From: Helicostylum pulchrum
Taxonomy: Eukaryota; Mucoromycota; Mucoromycetes; Mucorales; Mucoraceae
NCBI GenBank assembly: GCA_025677825.1
Contig: JAIXMO010000001.1
Coordinates: 868,001-932,000 of the forward strand
Direction: 5' to 3'
Length of the DNA stretch: 64,000 bases
Part shown: positions 1 to 13,416 of the stretch, one piece after another
Position numbering within the stretch: the stretch's first letter is position 1
How the letters are laid out: the number at the start of each line of letters is the position of its first letter
Translations under genes and position numbers: made by a program
The notes under the pieces: model-generated
The model's input: the letters and a program-made list of their open reading frames with translations, nothing else
Told to the model about the DNA's origin: nothing
Database searches by the model: none

Positions 1-26
1 ACAACGCTCATTATAGAACAACCATC

Positions 27-314
27 ATGCAATTGGAGAGAAAAAACCTATCAAATCTAGACTTTTCCAACTACCACCTCGATCCCAAATCAAAATTCAC
101 TGAGAGTAACTTGGAAAACGCTAATTTCACACAAACCAAGTTTGGATTTGATTTTGATCACCAAATAGATTTTAGTTGTACATTTCTAACCGGAACTAGG
201 TTTCCAGTTGATGGTAATCTTATACGAGAAAGGGGGGAAAGAGTGCAAAAAAAGTATATTAAACGTTTTTTTAATCCAGGTGTTCAAATGAAGTTGGAAG
301 GTGCTATTCTATGA
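27..314 (+). CDS. Unrecognised small ORF near the left edge, possibly a fragment
   Basis: An open frame of 95 codons starts with ATG and ends with TGA. The first 60 residues carry loosely spaced N-L/F-x-x-x steps (NLSNLDFSN, NLENANFTQTKF) that faintly resemble pentapeptide-repeat coils; the second half is basic. The frame also stays open upstream to the window edge, so it could be the last exon of a gene starting outside. I recognise no family. It could equally be a chance ORF. Confidence 0.25.
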   Translation: MQLERKNLSNLDFSNYHLDPKSKFTESNLENANFTQTKFGFDFDHQIDFSCTFLTGTRFPVDGNLIRERGERVQKKYIKRFFNPGVQMKLEGAIL

Positions 315-419
315 TTGGTGCAACCAAGGCTTTGTGACTTTTTTTGATTTTAAAAAAGCTTTTTTTTTTCTTTTTTTTTTCGATTTTTTTTTCTCCTTCC
401 CTTTTGTCTATAATACGAT

Positions 420-1342
420 ATGGTAATAAAGGATTCAGTATTTTAAAAAAGGAAGTAAACTAATACTTTTTATATTGGAAAATAGCCTCAAAACGAGCAT
501 ATTGAAGAACACATTAAACGACATGGTCGTCGTCTCGATCACGAGGAGCGCAAGTAAGATCTAAGAAAAAAAAAACGATCTAAAAAAAAAAAAGTTTTTA
601 AAAGACTAACATTTTATATTATTATAATAGACGTAAGAGAGAGGCTCGTTCAGTTCATAAGGCCTCACAATACGCTCAAAAGGTACATGGTTTGAAGGCC
701 AAGTTACTTAATAAGAGACGTCATGCCGAAAAGATTCAAATGAAGAAGACGATCAAACAACATGAAGAGAAGAATGCCAAGTCGAAATCAGCTGATGCTA
801 TTCCTGAGGGAGCAGTACCTACTTATCTCTTGGATCGTGAAGGTGAAGATCGTGCCAAGATTTTGAGTAATATGGTAAAGCAAAAGAGAAAGGAAAAGGC
901 AGGTAAATGGGCAGTACCTTTACCTACAGTTCGTGGTATGGCCGAAGATGAAATGTTCAAGGTTGTAAAGACTGGTAAACATAAGACAAAGCAATGGAAG
1001 CGTTTGGTTACAAAGGCTACGTTTGTTGGTGAAGGTTTCACCCGTAAACCCCCAAAGTACGAGCGTTTCGTTCGCCCTATGGGTCTCCGTTATAAGAAGG
1101 CTCATGTCACACATCCTGAATTAAAGGCTACTTTTTGTTTACCTATTATCGGTGTCAAGAAGAATCCTCAATCACCTCTTTATACCCAACTTGGTGTCAT
1201 TACTAAGGGTACTGTACTCGAAGTGAATGTTTCTGAATTGGGTCTTGTTACTACAGGTGGTAAGGTTGTTTGGGGTAAATATGCTCAAGTTACCAACAAT
1301 CCTGAAAATGATGGTTGTATCAATGCTGTATTACTCGTTTAA
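420..1342 (+). CDS. NSA2: NSA2, 60S ribosome biogenesis factor
   Basis: NSA2 (TINP1 in animals) is a nucleolar assembly factor of pre-60S particles, needed for 27S pre-rRNA processing. Exons 420-422, 486-553 and 631-1342 give 260 residues, matching the yeast length (261). The first exon is the ATG alone: ATG is followed at once by a GTAATA donor, and the next exon opens with [20 protein letters not shown], the family's invariant N-terminus without its Met. The second intron (554-630, with a GACTAAC branch point) falls inside the basic HEERKRKREA stretch. The C-terminal half (from about residue 120) is an eS8/Nsa2-type beta domain ending in GCINAVLLV, the conserved terminus. It converges with the kinase gene, with 133 nt between the stops. 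Identity is firm; the ATG-only exon is inferred from splice signals. Confidence 0.93.
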
Positions 1343-1475
1343 AAAAAAAATATTTTTTCCTCTCTTTTTCTTATCTCTTTTTTTGTATATTTTTCCCAAC
1401 TTTTTTTATAAAAATATATATTTGTTTGTTTATTGTGTAATTTATTATGTTGGTAGTTTATTTACAGTTTGTAAT

Positions 1476-3142
1476 TTAGTGTGTACACAAAACTTTAGCA
1501 AATATAGCTGCTAAAGAATTTGTAGATCTATGAATGACATCAGTGATCAAATTGGGTTTCTTATTAGGTTCGGTGAATTTAGTTGGTTCTAGCGAGGAAA
1601 AATCTTGCGCAGGACAATGAGTTTGCGTTGAACATGTTAAATGTAATGGCTTAAGATTAGGAGATAAAGGAGGTGGTGGTGTATTAAAAGTTTCTCGTAG
1701 TGAACTAAAAGATAGTATTTCTTCTTCTTTATTATCATCATCAACTTCTTCTTGAGGATATGATTCAATTTCACTTTGTGGATAACCTGATGAACAACGA
1801 ATAGGTGTAAGTGGCGGTGATGCTGATTTTATATGATCAATAGGTGAATCAGATTCTTGTTCAATTTCTTGATGAGATAGTCTTTCTTTTGTTAAATGAT
1901 AGATGGAAAGTAATGGATGATAAGCAGCCGGAAGTGTTTGAGGATCATCATATTTACCATAGTGGTCATCATGAAGAGTATGTTGTAATTTAGCAACGTA
2001 TTCTGCAGCAGAACGATATACACAAGACTTGATGATCATTTCCATTTTTACACGAATATCTTGAGCTTTTCCCATATTAAAACCTCTTGTCATGTGTTGT
2101 AGTATATGTGGTGCAAGTGGTGGAGCGATTGGTAAGCGTAGAGGTAAATAGCTTTTAATGGTCTTTTTGTATCCTTGATTAGTCCAATGATGTCTAATTA
2201 CATCAGCCAATTTAATGCGTTTTGTTGGATCAGTGACAAATATCCGCGACAGTAAATCTTTACATTCCGGACTTAGGTGTGAAGGGTAAGCAACTTGTCC
2301 TCGCTTAATTTTATCATGTAAGCCAGGCATTGACTTATCATCAAATGGTACAGACCCAGTAACCATAACGTATATGACGACACCTAAACTCCATACATCA
2401 ATTTCTGGACCACGGTAAGGAGTTGCTCTTAATAACTCTGGAGCAGCAAAGTAAAGTGAACCACAGTAAGTCGTTAATCTCCGTTCTGGGCAGAATAAAT
2501 TACTTAGTCCAAAATCAATAATCTTTATGTTCTTGCCTGATTTATCAATGAGAATATTTTCGATTTTCAAGTCACGGTGCACAATAGAATTACGATGCAT
2601 ATAATCCAATGCACTTACAATTTGTCTCGAAAAGTGTCGAGCGTGTGTTTCAGATAGTTTTCGTCGTTTCACTATGTAATGAAGTAATTGACCTCCATTG
2701 ACGTAATCCATCAGTATGTAAAAGTATGGGCCTATGGCTACTAGGTTTTTTAATTGAACAATATGTGGATGCCGTAATAACATCATGATATGGGCTTCTC
2801 GTATAGTTCTTAATTCTCTGGTCTCTTCCTTGACTTTTTCTTTAACCATTTGTTCTTTTGTTTTTGGTCGACCGTTATTTCCAAAACCATTAATTTGAAA
2901 ATTTGCTCTTCTAACTATTTTTACTGCCACCTAGAAAAAAAAATAGCCGGTAATGAGTAAATTTGATGTCGTGTAGTTATAATTTTTTTGTTTACTTTTT
3001 CTCCCGTAATTATATGAACTCCTAATTTAACTTTTCCCATGCTGCCTTTACCAAGACTACGATGGAATTCATAATTATCAATACAAGAAAGCGGTGAAGT
3101 TTTTGGTTTTTCTGTATTATTACGATTAATGAATTGAGACAT
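1476..3142 (-). CDS. KIN1/KIN2-type Ser/Thr protein kinase lacking a visible KA1 domain
   Basis: Exons 3142-2996 and 2930-1476 give 533 residues, with a 65-nt intron inside the ATP site so that GEK joins VAVKIV. The kinase domain is complete: glycine loop GKGSMGKVKLG (31-41), catalytic Lys53, HRDLKIEN (HRD 167-169), DFG 188-190 and AAPE near 213. A basic insert of about 30 residues between Lys53 and helix C, and the string NSIVHRDLKIENILI, are typical of fungal Kin1/Kin2, plasma-membrane kinases of polarity and exocytosis related to MARK/PAR-1. After a short conserved extension (to about residue 345) the tail is acidic, Ser/Pro-rich and low in complexity, and the protein stops without the C-terminal KA1 membrane-binding domain expected in full-length Kin1. 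Only 133 nt separate it from NSA2, leaving no room for more exons. A shortened paralogue is the likeliest reading. Confidence 0.85.
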
Positions 3143-3226
3143 ACTTTGTCTTTTTTGTTTTTTTGTTTATTAGTTCCTCTCCCCCCCTTTTTTTTTAATA
3201 TATAGTATTTATGCTAAAAGAAGACA

Positions 3227-3261
<35 letters not shown>

Positions 3262-3293
3262 AAAAACTTGTTTATCTGTGTTCACCTTATTTA

Positions 3294-3328
<35 letters not shown>

Positions 3329-5061
3329 GTTTCTCCTCGCTTGCTTCTTTTATAAAAGAACCGGGTTCCACATATAGTAAAAACGGTACGAAGCACTATG
3401 TATCACTCTCTTTTTTTGTTTCTTTTTTTTTTGTTTTTGTTTTGGCTAAACAAAAAGTTTTACGAAGTTGACCAAATAATTGGAGTTTTTTTTTTGACTT
3501 CTCCAAATTTTTTACACCTTTCAAAATACCCCTCCTAACTGCCTATAGATAGTCTACTCTCAATGTATATTGCAATGGTAGTTATGTCATTGTTTCTTCC
3601 GTAATAGTATTTACCCTTCAAATATGAATAATGCTACATATATTCATACGTACTGTGAAAATCCGAATTGCACAAATAATAAAGGATTATCTCTTCTACT
3701 ATTTATAAACATTTTGTATCGCTTAATGTAACATACAACAAAAAGCTGGCATTGAGTTACTTCAGTCAGGTTATCTTTTTTTTTCTCCCGTGATCTTGTA
3801 TTAAAGATACGATACAAAAACATCGTAATAATACAAAGCTATTGAATAGAGGACCCATAATCTATTTATTTTTTTTAAAAAAAATAAGACACTCTTGCAT
3901 GTTACAACTATAACTGAAATCCTGTGTTTCAATGTACTCGATATGATCAAGGGGTGAGTTTGATTCTAACTGAAAAGAAAAAAAAACTGTATCACGTATT
4001 TCTCACTGAGATGTCAGTCTCGGTATAAGCGCCCAAGGTCTTCTTTTAAACAGATCTTATTTGACCACTTGAATCCTTTAAAAGGACCTTTCTAGAATAC
4101 TTGTTTTCTCATTCACTTTTTTTTTTAGAGCAAAAAGAAATCATACAAATTTACGCCGTAAGCACATTATACGGATTTTTCCTATTTAGTGAAAAACCAT
4201 GTGATCGCCTTAGTTTTGGTCAAACCGTTTTTTTTAAATTGACGTGTTTATGTAGCTATTTACTACACACCCGATCAGAAAAGTTACGAATATGGGTTAG
4301 TGTCGCGAGGAGTAAAAAATCGCGGGGCGAGAACTTTTAGGATACAAACAATGCGTAAAAGAAAAAGCCAAAAAAAAATATTTGATAAAAAATAGAAAAA
4401 ATAAAACAAAATAATAAATCCAGTACAGGGATGCTTCAGGCAGTTTCGTTGAAGGTTCTTCAGCAATTAACCGCTAAAACTATCAGTGAAACGCGTTACT
4501 TCATAGTGGACGTCAAAAGTATGTCTATAAGTGACGGCGTAGTATCATGGCTAGAATTGTATATATTACCATGTAAAAAGATGTTGGCACATTTTTGACT
4601 GTTAGAGTACTTTGGTCTATACACTATGATAAAGGAAGGAATAATTAGCAATATGCAATAGGAACAAGAATAAATTATACTGTCAACATGTTAGATTACC
4701 TAACTTGTACGATATGTAATTGTTTATTGGATGATGTCTAAACTAAAAGCATATCTTTATGAGTGTTTGGCCTAATGTTATTTCAGTTACAAATAAGACT
4801 TACTGAGACGTAACTGTCAAATTTATACATTCTACCTAGTGAATATGTAAACATTATTCTCAAAATGACAAAGAAAAGTAAATGCTGTCAGTTTGGTAAG
4901 GAAAATTACATCACAATTTATCTTTTTTTTTTACATCTTTGCCTCTTTTTTTTACACATTACCTACATATTAAAGTATGCATGCATTAGTTTTAGTTTTA
5001 TATTACATTAGCGTCAAATAAATGAAAGGGCGAAGAGCGCGAAAATACACAAGTTAAACAG
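3143..5061. other. Intergenic region with long A/T homopolymers
   Basis: This stretch separates the kinase start from the Fanzor relic. It holds a C9 run beside T runs at the kinase promoter, an A19 tract near 3229-3248 and a T31 tract (3297-3327). ORFs here are short and homopolymer-driven. I see no conserved protein, tRNA or structured RNA. Confidence 0.6.
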
Positions 5062-6312
5062 GAAAAAAGAACGGCAAAGTATAGCAAGGAATCATCGCAG
5101 GAAGACGTCTGTGAAAGTTGTCACATGCCTGGACATAAAACAACACGTTCAAAGAAACGTCTAAATCATAAGGAATCAAAAGCGGAAGAGGTAAACGACT
5201 TTCTTGGTGACAACACAGTTATTACCAGAAAGATCAAGTCCAACGCTATAGTACGTGGTGAATACGCAGATGATCTTGAAAAAATAATCATTTCGACATC
5301 AAATCATATCAGGAATATATTGCTCAGATGTCAAATATTTGTCAACTACTACATCATTGTAAACAGTAATAGTGCAATCGATAAGCGTATTTTCACACAG
5401 AACTTTTGGTATAGCATCTGCAAATTGGTTTTAAACCAATTTAAAGTTTTTGCCTGATAATATTATGACGTATTGGACAAGTTTCAAAAATAGATTTGGA
5501 TACTCGAACTGTATGACTGCGGCTTGCAATGAAATGAGCACGGTCTTCACAAATATGATAGTAGAAAATTTTGAATCAAGATTAACGAACTATTTTTTGT
5601 GGTCCATTCAAAAAGAATCTCCTGAGGTAAGTTTAATACACAGTGTATACCCAAAACCTTTTCCAAATTTTTAAATATTTTGATTTCGTATTAGATATCT
5701 CGTAAGAGTGCACAATTGATAAGTAATTTCTTTTGTTATCCATTTGTTTGTGGTATGAATCCGGAGTGACCAAAAGATATTTATGATAGCAAAAGAATTA
5801 AAATTATCGAAATTTGCAATGCTATTTCTGAATACATCCTTTCAACTCCTGTAAACACTGTAAAAATCTCTGCAAATCCTGGAATGAACATACCAGTGTT
5901 ATCAAAATTATTGGAGATCTATGAAAAAGAAAAGGTATTTACGTATTTGGCTTACTAGTATTGTGTGCGTACTAACTCTGAAAATCAAAGTATGTTTGGG
6001 AAAGACTGTGTAAAGATCAAAATAAATAGATGCGGGGTAACGGGTATTTTGTGGAAAGAATTACAAAATCGACAAAAATCGGGAGACTTGAACATCACGC
6101 CTAATTATCTACATACTTAATTTCAAAGACGTTTTTTTTTTGTTAAATATACATATATTTTATAGATTTGCCATTCTTGTAAAACTCCTTCTCTAGTAAA
6201 GATAGACTTCCGCCGCCATGCTGTTCTCGTTTGCAAAAACTGCAGCATAGTATGGCAGCATGATGTAAACGCCACTAAAAATATCAAGTTCATTTCTACG
6301 CCGAAACTCTAA
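5062..6312 (+). pseudogene. Decayed Fanzor-like (eukaryotic TnpB-related RNA-guided nuclease) gene
   Basis: Three fragments in the right order match the plan of fungal Fanzor proteins. First, an N-terminal zinc-knuckle-like motif, VCESCHMPGHKTTRSK (5104-5151), leads into a helical stretch ending near 5450. Second, after a frame change, residues around CNEMSTVFTNMIVENFESRL (5523-5600) resemble the N-terminal helical module seen before RuvC, followed by an in-frame TGA near 5767 and a decayed piece with PVLSKLLEIYEKEK. Third, 6166-6312 encodes a zinc ribbon, CHSC then CKNC, followed by VWQHDVNATKNI, the RuvC-III region of the TnpB/Fanzor family, and a stop. RuvC-I and RuvC-II, which carry the first catalytic Asp and Glu, are absent: only about 170 nt lie between fragments two and three. 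The motif R-D-V-N is H-D-V-N here. Dead gene, internally deleted; family call rests on motif recognition. Confidence 0.7.
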
Positions 6313-6817
6313 GATAAAGAATTATCAGCCGTATTTTGTCGAAGAACTAAGCTTGAATCTTACATTCGCCGTATCGAGCACGGTTCTCACCCATGTGAGT
6401 TAAGAGATTTACAACAGTACCTACAGTAAGTAAAAATAAATCCCCTGTGTCCGTGAACCATATTAATCATTTTACGTAAATGTACAGTTTCCCTCTGGAT
6501 GTGTAATATCTCTTCTCCTTAATAAGCGCATGTAATATAAATATATATAGATTACTTTCAAATGTACGTGTTTTACTGACAAAAGAAAAAGAAAAGAAGA
6601 AGCCGATTTCAATTGAATGCCCAGTTAGATGATGATATCGATCCATGAGACGGGTTCCGTTCCTAAACGATGACTTGGATGTTGCGCAAAAAGAAAACTA
6701 ATCGTCTTCAGGTAATGCCACGTCGATTAAAGCACCGCAAACGAAAAACACCAAAATTCAATATATATTTTTTTTTTTATTGTTACTTACTACACCCGAG
6801 GACAATTATTATCGCTA
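6313..6817. other. Intergenic stretch between Fanzor relic and SPC3
   Basis: About 500 nt without a convincing gene. The first 110 nt after the relic's stop stay readable in the same frame (LESYIRRIEHGSHPCELRDL), which may be the remains of an original C-terminal tail lying behind an acquired stop. The rest presumably holds the SPC3 promoter. Confidence 0.5.
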
Positions 6818-7682
6818 ATGTATAACCTACAACAAAGAGCTAACGTACCGTGTTTATTATTATTATTATTATATATATATAAACTAAACTGTATATAAAA
6901 CGTAGAATGTGTTTTCATTTGCTGTCTCAGTATTAGGTACAATATTAGCCATTGTTGCTCTTATTTCTGCCATCAGTGGTTACGGATCCATCAATGGCAA
7001 GGTTCAGGTCCATGCAGATAACGTTAAAATGTAAGCGAAAAACAAACTTGTTAAAAGAAAGAAAAGATGGGTTAACACAAAAAAAAAATAGCGTGACCCG
7101 TCGATACGGACCTGAGAACACAGATTACCGTAATAGTAAGAGTGAGTTTGCTCGATTGACTTTCGACATTGATGCAGGTAAAATAAAAAGTTACTATAAC
7201 CTAATCTTGAAAACTGACAAAAAAAGATGATTACTAGATTTCACACCAATGTTTAACTGGAACACAAAACAAGTATTTGTTACTGTTGTCGCTGAATATC
7301 AATCCAAAAACTTTGTAAAAATTAACTATTTCAAATTGCACAGAAAAAAAAATATACTGAATGGATTGATTTTATATTTTAGGATAGAAACTCTGTTGTT
7401 ATTTGGGATAAGATTATTACTAGTAAAGAGAAGGCTAATTTGAAATTACGTAACGTTAATAACAAGTATGCTTTGATCGATGTTGCTCAAAAGTGGAAGT
7501 AAGTTTTTTTTTTGTTCTATCTTAGAATATGTATCATACAACTTATATATATTATTTTTATTAGCTATGAGAAAGCCAACTTAACACTTGTATGGGATGT
7601 TACACCTTACGTAGGTATTCTTCAAGCTGGTCAATCAAGCCAAGGATCAGGATTTGTTATACCTCCTTTTTCTTCACAATAA
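6818..7682 (+). CDS. SPC3: SPC3, signal peptidase complex subunit 3 (SPCS3/SPC22 family)
   Basis: Six exons (6818-6844, 6906-7030, 7092-7177, 7238-7314, 7383-7498, 7565-7682) join in frame to 182 residues; yeast Spc3 has 184. Spc3 is the essential single-pass subunit of the ER signal peptidase, which cleaves signal peptides in the lumen with Sec11. The protein opens MYNLQQRANNVFSFAVSVLG, one membrane anchor (about residues 10-32), then a luminal domain with the family landmarks LTFDIDADF, MFNWNTKQVFVTVVAEY, VVIWDKII and LTLVWDVTPYVGIL. All five introns are 60-70 nt; the first contains a (TTA)n(TA)n microsatellite (about 6853-6880) and uses a weak GTACCG donor. No single frame shows the gene; it appears only after splicing. 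Confidence 0.92.
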
Positions 7683-7777
7683 ATACATTGCATTGAAATT
7701 ACGTAATGGGAAAGAGACTATTTTTTATGTACAGAATGATTTTTATTTATTTATAAGTTTATGCAGTAAAAAAGAAT

Positions 7778-9091
7778 TTAAAGAGTCTTTTCATCCTTAA
7801 TAGTGACGGAAGATCTTCTCAAAGTATTCTTAGCGTCAGTTCCAGTAGTACCGACTTGAGCAACATAAGCTCTAGCCTTGACATAAGTATTTTGAACGTT
7901 TTCAGTAGCAGCAGTTTGAGCCTTGTTAATACCAGTTTGAATAATAGTTTGACCCTTTTGAAGATGAGCATCAACAGCATCCTTGTTGGAGATATAAAGA
8001 CGAGGGAAAGTAAAAGCAGAGATAACGACCATCAAGACAATATCCATAGTAGAGAAGTGAGCAGAGATCTTCCAGATAGCAAAGAAAATAGTCATCCATT
8101 TAACACTAGTCATGGTGTTTTCAATAAAGATAATACGGGTAAGAGCACGGATCACGGTCTCCGAGAGTTCAGTAATGACAGTAGAGTAGTGGTTGACGCT
8201 TTCTTGGTTAATCATGGAATGCTTTTCGTTATCAATAACATCACTGTATGGATGAGATGCTTGATGATTTGTAAGAACCTTTTGACTTTGAAGAATAGTG
8301 TTGACATAGACCAAGTTAATACCAATAGCTAAAGTAAGACAGGTTGATCCGATTTGTAAGAGAGAGTACCAACGTGTCAAGATAATAGAACCAATAATAG
8401 CAGCAAAGAGAACACCGGAGCGAACAGGGTTCTGCCATTGCAAAATTCTCAAGGCTTCGTTTTCGATACGATAAGTAGTAGTATTACGTTGACCAGTATG
8501 TTTCTTGGTAGAAGCGTGTTCATTGTATTGGCTATCAAAAGCGGAAGGAGCCGATCTCTTGTGTGTTGTTGAGTCATGATCAAATGCATGAGAAGAGGTA
8601 GTATCATGATCGAATCCACTAGTAGTATCAGTATCGAATGCACTGGCAGTGGGAGCAGTAGCACGATGGGAGTCACTATTGATTGAGCTAATAGGAGCCG
8701 TAGAACGATGAGCATTAGTACCGAATGAGCTAGTAGTAGTAGTATCACGGTTTAACGAGCTAGACAAGTCTTGATGCAAAGGGTTTGAGGATCTTCTGTC
8801 TTCATGGGATACAAAAGGGTTAGCAGTAGAGGGTACGTGAGTAGTAGAAGGTACATTAGTAGCAGAGGGTACAGGAGCAGGAGCAGAGAAAGAACTTCTG
8901 GATTGAGTGTTTAAATTAGAATGACGGATAGGATCTTGTTGTCTTTGAAGATGATCAATATCATTTAATTCATCTCGCTTGTCAAGATAGTTTGGAGTAG
9001 TGGTAATGCCGCCATTAGGAGTAGGAATTGTGGTAGCTCCAACCTTTGAGCGATCAATAGGAGGAGTAATAGGTCTGTTGTAAGTATCCAT
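7778..9091 (-). CDS. Reticulon-domain ER-shaping protein
   Basis: Intronless, 437 residues. The C-terminal half is a reticulon homology domain beginning at LRILQWQNPVRSGVLF (about residue 214), with two long hydrophobic hairpins: SGVLFAAIIGSIILTRWYSL onward, and VKWMTIFFAIWKISAHF to FTFPRLYISNKD. Such hairpins wedge into the outer leaflet of the ER and curve tubules. The last 60 residues form an amphipathic, coiled-coil-prone tail. The first 210 residues are low in complexity (Ser/Thr/Asp/His-rich) with degenerate FDHDTTSS and PSTTHVPSTA repeats, longer than in yeast Rtn1 (295 aa). Its stop lies 95 nt from the converging SPC3 stop. Family firm; which fungal reticulon is unresolved. Confidence 0.88.
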   Translation of the reverse strand: MDTYNRPITPPIDRSKVGATTIPTPNGGITTTPNYLDKRDELNDIDHLQRQQDPIRHSNLNTQSRSSFSAPAPVPSATNVPSTTHVPSTANPFVSHEDRRSSNPLHQDLSSSLNRDTTTTSSFGTNAHRSTAPISSINSDSHRATAPTASAFDTDTTSGFDHDTTSSHAFDHDSTTHKRSAPSAFDSQYNEHASTKKHTGQRNTTTYRIENEALRILQWQNPVRSGVLFAAIIGSIILTRWYSLLQIGSTCLTLAIGINLVYVNTILQSQKVLTNHQASHPYSDVIDNEKHSMINQESVNHYSTVITELSETVIRALTRIIFIENTMTSVKWMTIFFAIWKISAHFSTMDIVLMVVISAFTFPRLYISNKDAVDAHLQKGQTIIQTGINKAQTAATENVQNTYVKARAYVAQVGTTGTDAKNTLRRSSVTIKDEKTL

Positions 9092-11848
<2,757 letters not shown>

Positions 11849-11970
11849 ACAAAGAATCCCCCCTTCATAATATATAAAAAAAAAGAAACTTCCAAAAACC
11901 ATATTGTATAAAATTGTAAGCATTTAATAAAAAATAAAAAATAAAAATCTATATCTATACACAGGTTTAT

Positions 11971-12924
11971 TTAGAATTTAACAACCTTCTTCTTTGTTGT
12001 TGATACGGCCGCAGCAGGAAGAGATTTCTTGATAGCTTCTAACTTCTTTTCTTGCTTCTTTTCTTCTGCAATCTTTTGCTTTTCTTCTGCAAAGATATGA
12101 TAATCATCATCATCAGCACCTTGATCCAAATTAATCATACCAACAGCAGTAGTACCAGCTTCTTCTCTGGTAATAGGACAATCTTTAGCATAATGATCTA
12201 CTTGCTGACAGATAACACAACTTCCTCCGTTAGGGTATAATCCTCTTTCGTTCTTGGGGCACTGACCAGATAAATGTCCGTCTTGGTTACAAACGTAACA
12301 TTTTGCGTAAGGAAGTTCTCTACCCTTTCTTGGTCTCTTACATTCTTTTAAACTATGTTCTGTAGTACCACAGTTGTAACAAATATTGGCGTGTTCCTTG
12401 TTTTCTGGGCAACGACTAACTGTGTGACCTGGCTTTCTACATGCAAAACAGACATCGCCTGTTCTTCTCTTATTATCTCCACCTCCTATTAAACATTTTT
12501 TTTTTCTTAGTTTATTTCATCATTTTTTCTCGAAAAGTAAAAACTTACCAAAATCATCGTCTCTACCACGCTTGAATCCAACTCCACGACCACCTCCGAA
12601 GCTACCACGGTCTCCACCACCGCCTCTACCGCCTCTGAAGCCTCCGCGATCTCCGCCTCTGAATCCACCACGATCGCCTCCTCTGAATCCACCACGATCG
12701 CCTCCTCGGAATCCACCACGATCGCCTCCACGGAATCCACCACGATCGCCTCCACGGAATCCACCACGATCGCCTCCACGGAATCCTCCACGATCGTTTC
12801 CACCTCTAAAGTCTCCACGATCGCCACCGCCTTCTTGTTTACGGGGTAATAAAGGAGTGACGTTGAAACCTCCATCAGACTTTTCAAAAGTCTTTTTACC
12901 GCCCATCTTAGTGTATCTTGTCAT
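11971..12924 (-). CDS. ZCCHC9-type zinc-knuckle protein with an N-terminal RGG repeat tract
   Basis: Exons 12924-12549 and 12485-11971 give 296 residues. The N-terminus [13 protein letters not shown] resembles the MTR-x-T start of fungal ZCCHC9-like proteins and decides the start; an in-frame upstream ATG at 13008 would add a T-rich leader. Next comes an RGG tract with seven GGDRGGFR octads (about residues 40-105). Exon 2 encodes four CCHC knuckles: [42 protein letters not shown] and [14 protein letters not shown], spaced as in ZCCHC9, followed by an acidic then Lys-rich coiled tail. ZCCHC9 relatives are nucleolar RNA-binding proteins, so a role in RNA or ribosome metabolism is likely. The RGG tract is not part of the metazoan protein. 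It converges with RVB1, stops about 120 nt apart. Confidence 0.88.
12633..12805 (-). repeat. 24-bp coding minisatellite (GGDRGGFR units)
   Basis: About seven near-identical 24-bp units lie head to tail in exon 1 of the zinc-knuckle gene. Because 24 is a multiple of three, the array stays open in several frames on both strands, producing spurious Pro/Arg-rich and [12 protein letters not shown] ORFs. Units differ mainly at silent positions. Copy number is likely to vary between strains, always by whole octapeptides. Confidence 0.9.
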
Positions 12925-13416
12925 TGTATAAAATAAATCTCGAGGTGATAAATATATGTATAAAAAAAAAGGAAAAAAAAGAAAAGAAAAAAAAAGAGTT
13001 TTATGCACACAAGTGGCTTAGATGTTCCTTTTTAAGCTGTCTGTGATCCCTCAGACTTTTATGCGAAAAGTATAATTAAGGATTTCAGTTGTACTTTAGG
13101 AAAAGAGGTCGGTTAGAATGGTATATTGAAAGTATGTCTTATCTTGTGTCGTACAGTCCTTATATCATTAAATCAAAAATCCATGATGAGGTAAAATATT
13201 TTTTTACAAAACCAAACCTATTAGACGTCAAATGATGTTCTAAAAATTGGAAAATGTACAGGGTTTCCGAAAAAATGGGATTGGGATGAAAGAGAAAAAA
13301 CGACAAGGTTAGTAAAGTAGCGTAATGATTATTTAAAAAATTGCTCGACTTACTCAGTGACCGATAAGGTGCGTAGAACAGTTGTATCTAGTTTTGCTAG
13401 AGTGTCTTTTTAATAA
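12925..13416. other. Promoter region of the zinc-knuckle gene up to the dispersed repeat
   Basis: About 490 nt with no supported gene. The first 100 nt upstream of the start are A-rich (T-rich on the plus strand), as before other genes in this window. Confidence 0.45.

Noticed and set aside
3211..3471. 86-codon ORF with Lys and Phe runs
   Set aside because: It is read from A and T homopolymers in the kinase upstream region and has no complex sequence.
12633..12805. Regularly spaced short repeats resembling a CRISPR-like array
   Set aside because: The units are contiguous with no unique spacers, lie inside a coding exon and belong to a eukaryote.
12507..12931. Long Pro/Arg-rich plus-strand ORF and [14 protein letters not shown] minus-strand ORF over the RGG tract
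   Set aside because: Both are other-frame readings of the 24-bp minisatellite, open only because the unit length is a multiple of three; the RGG frame joins the CCHC exon and explains the locus.
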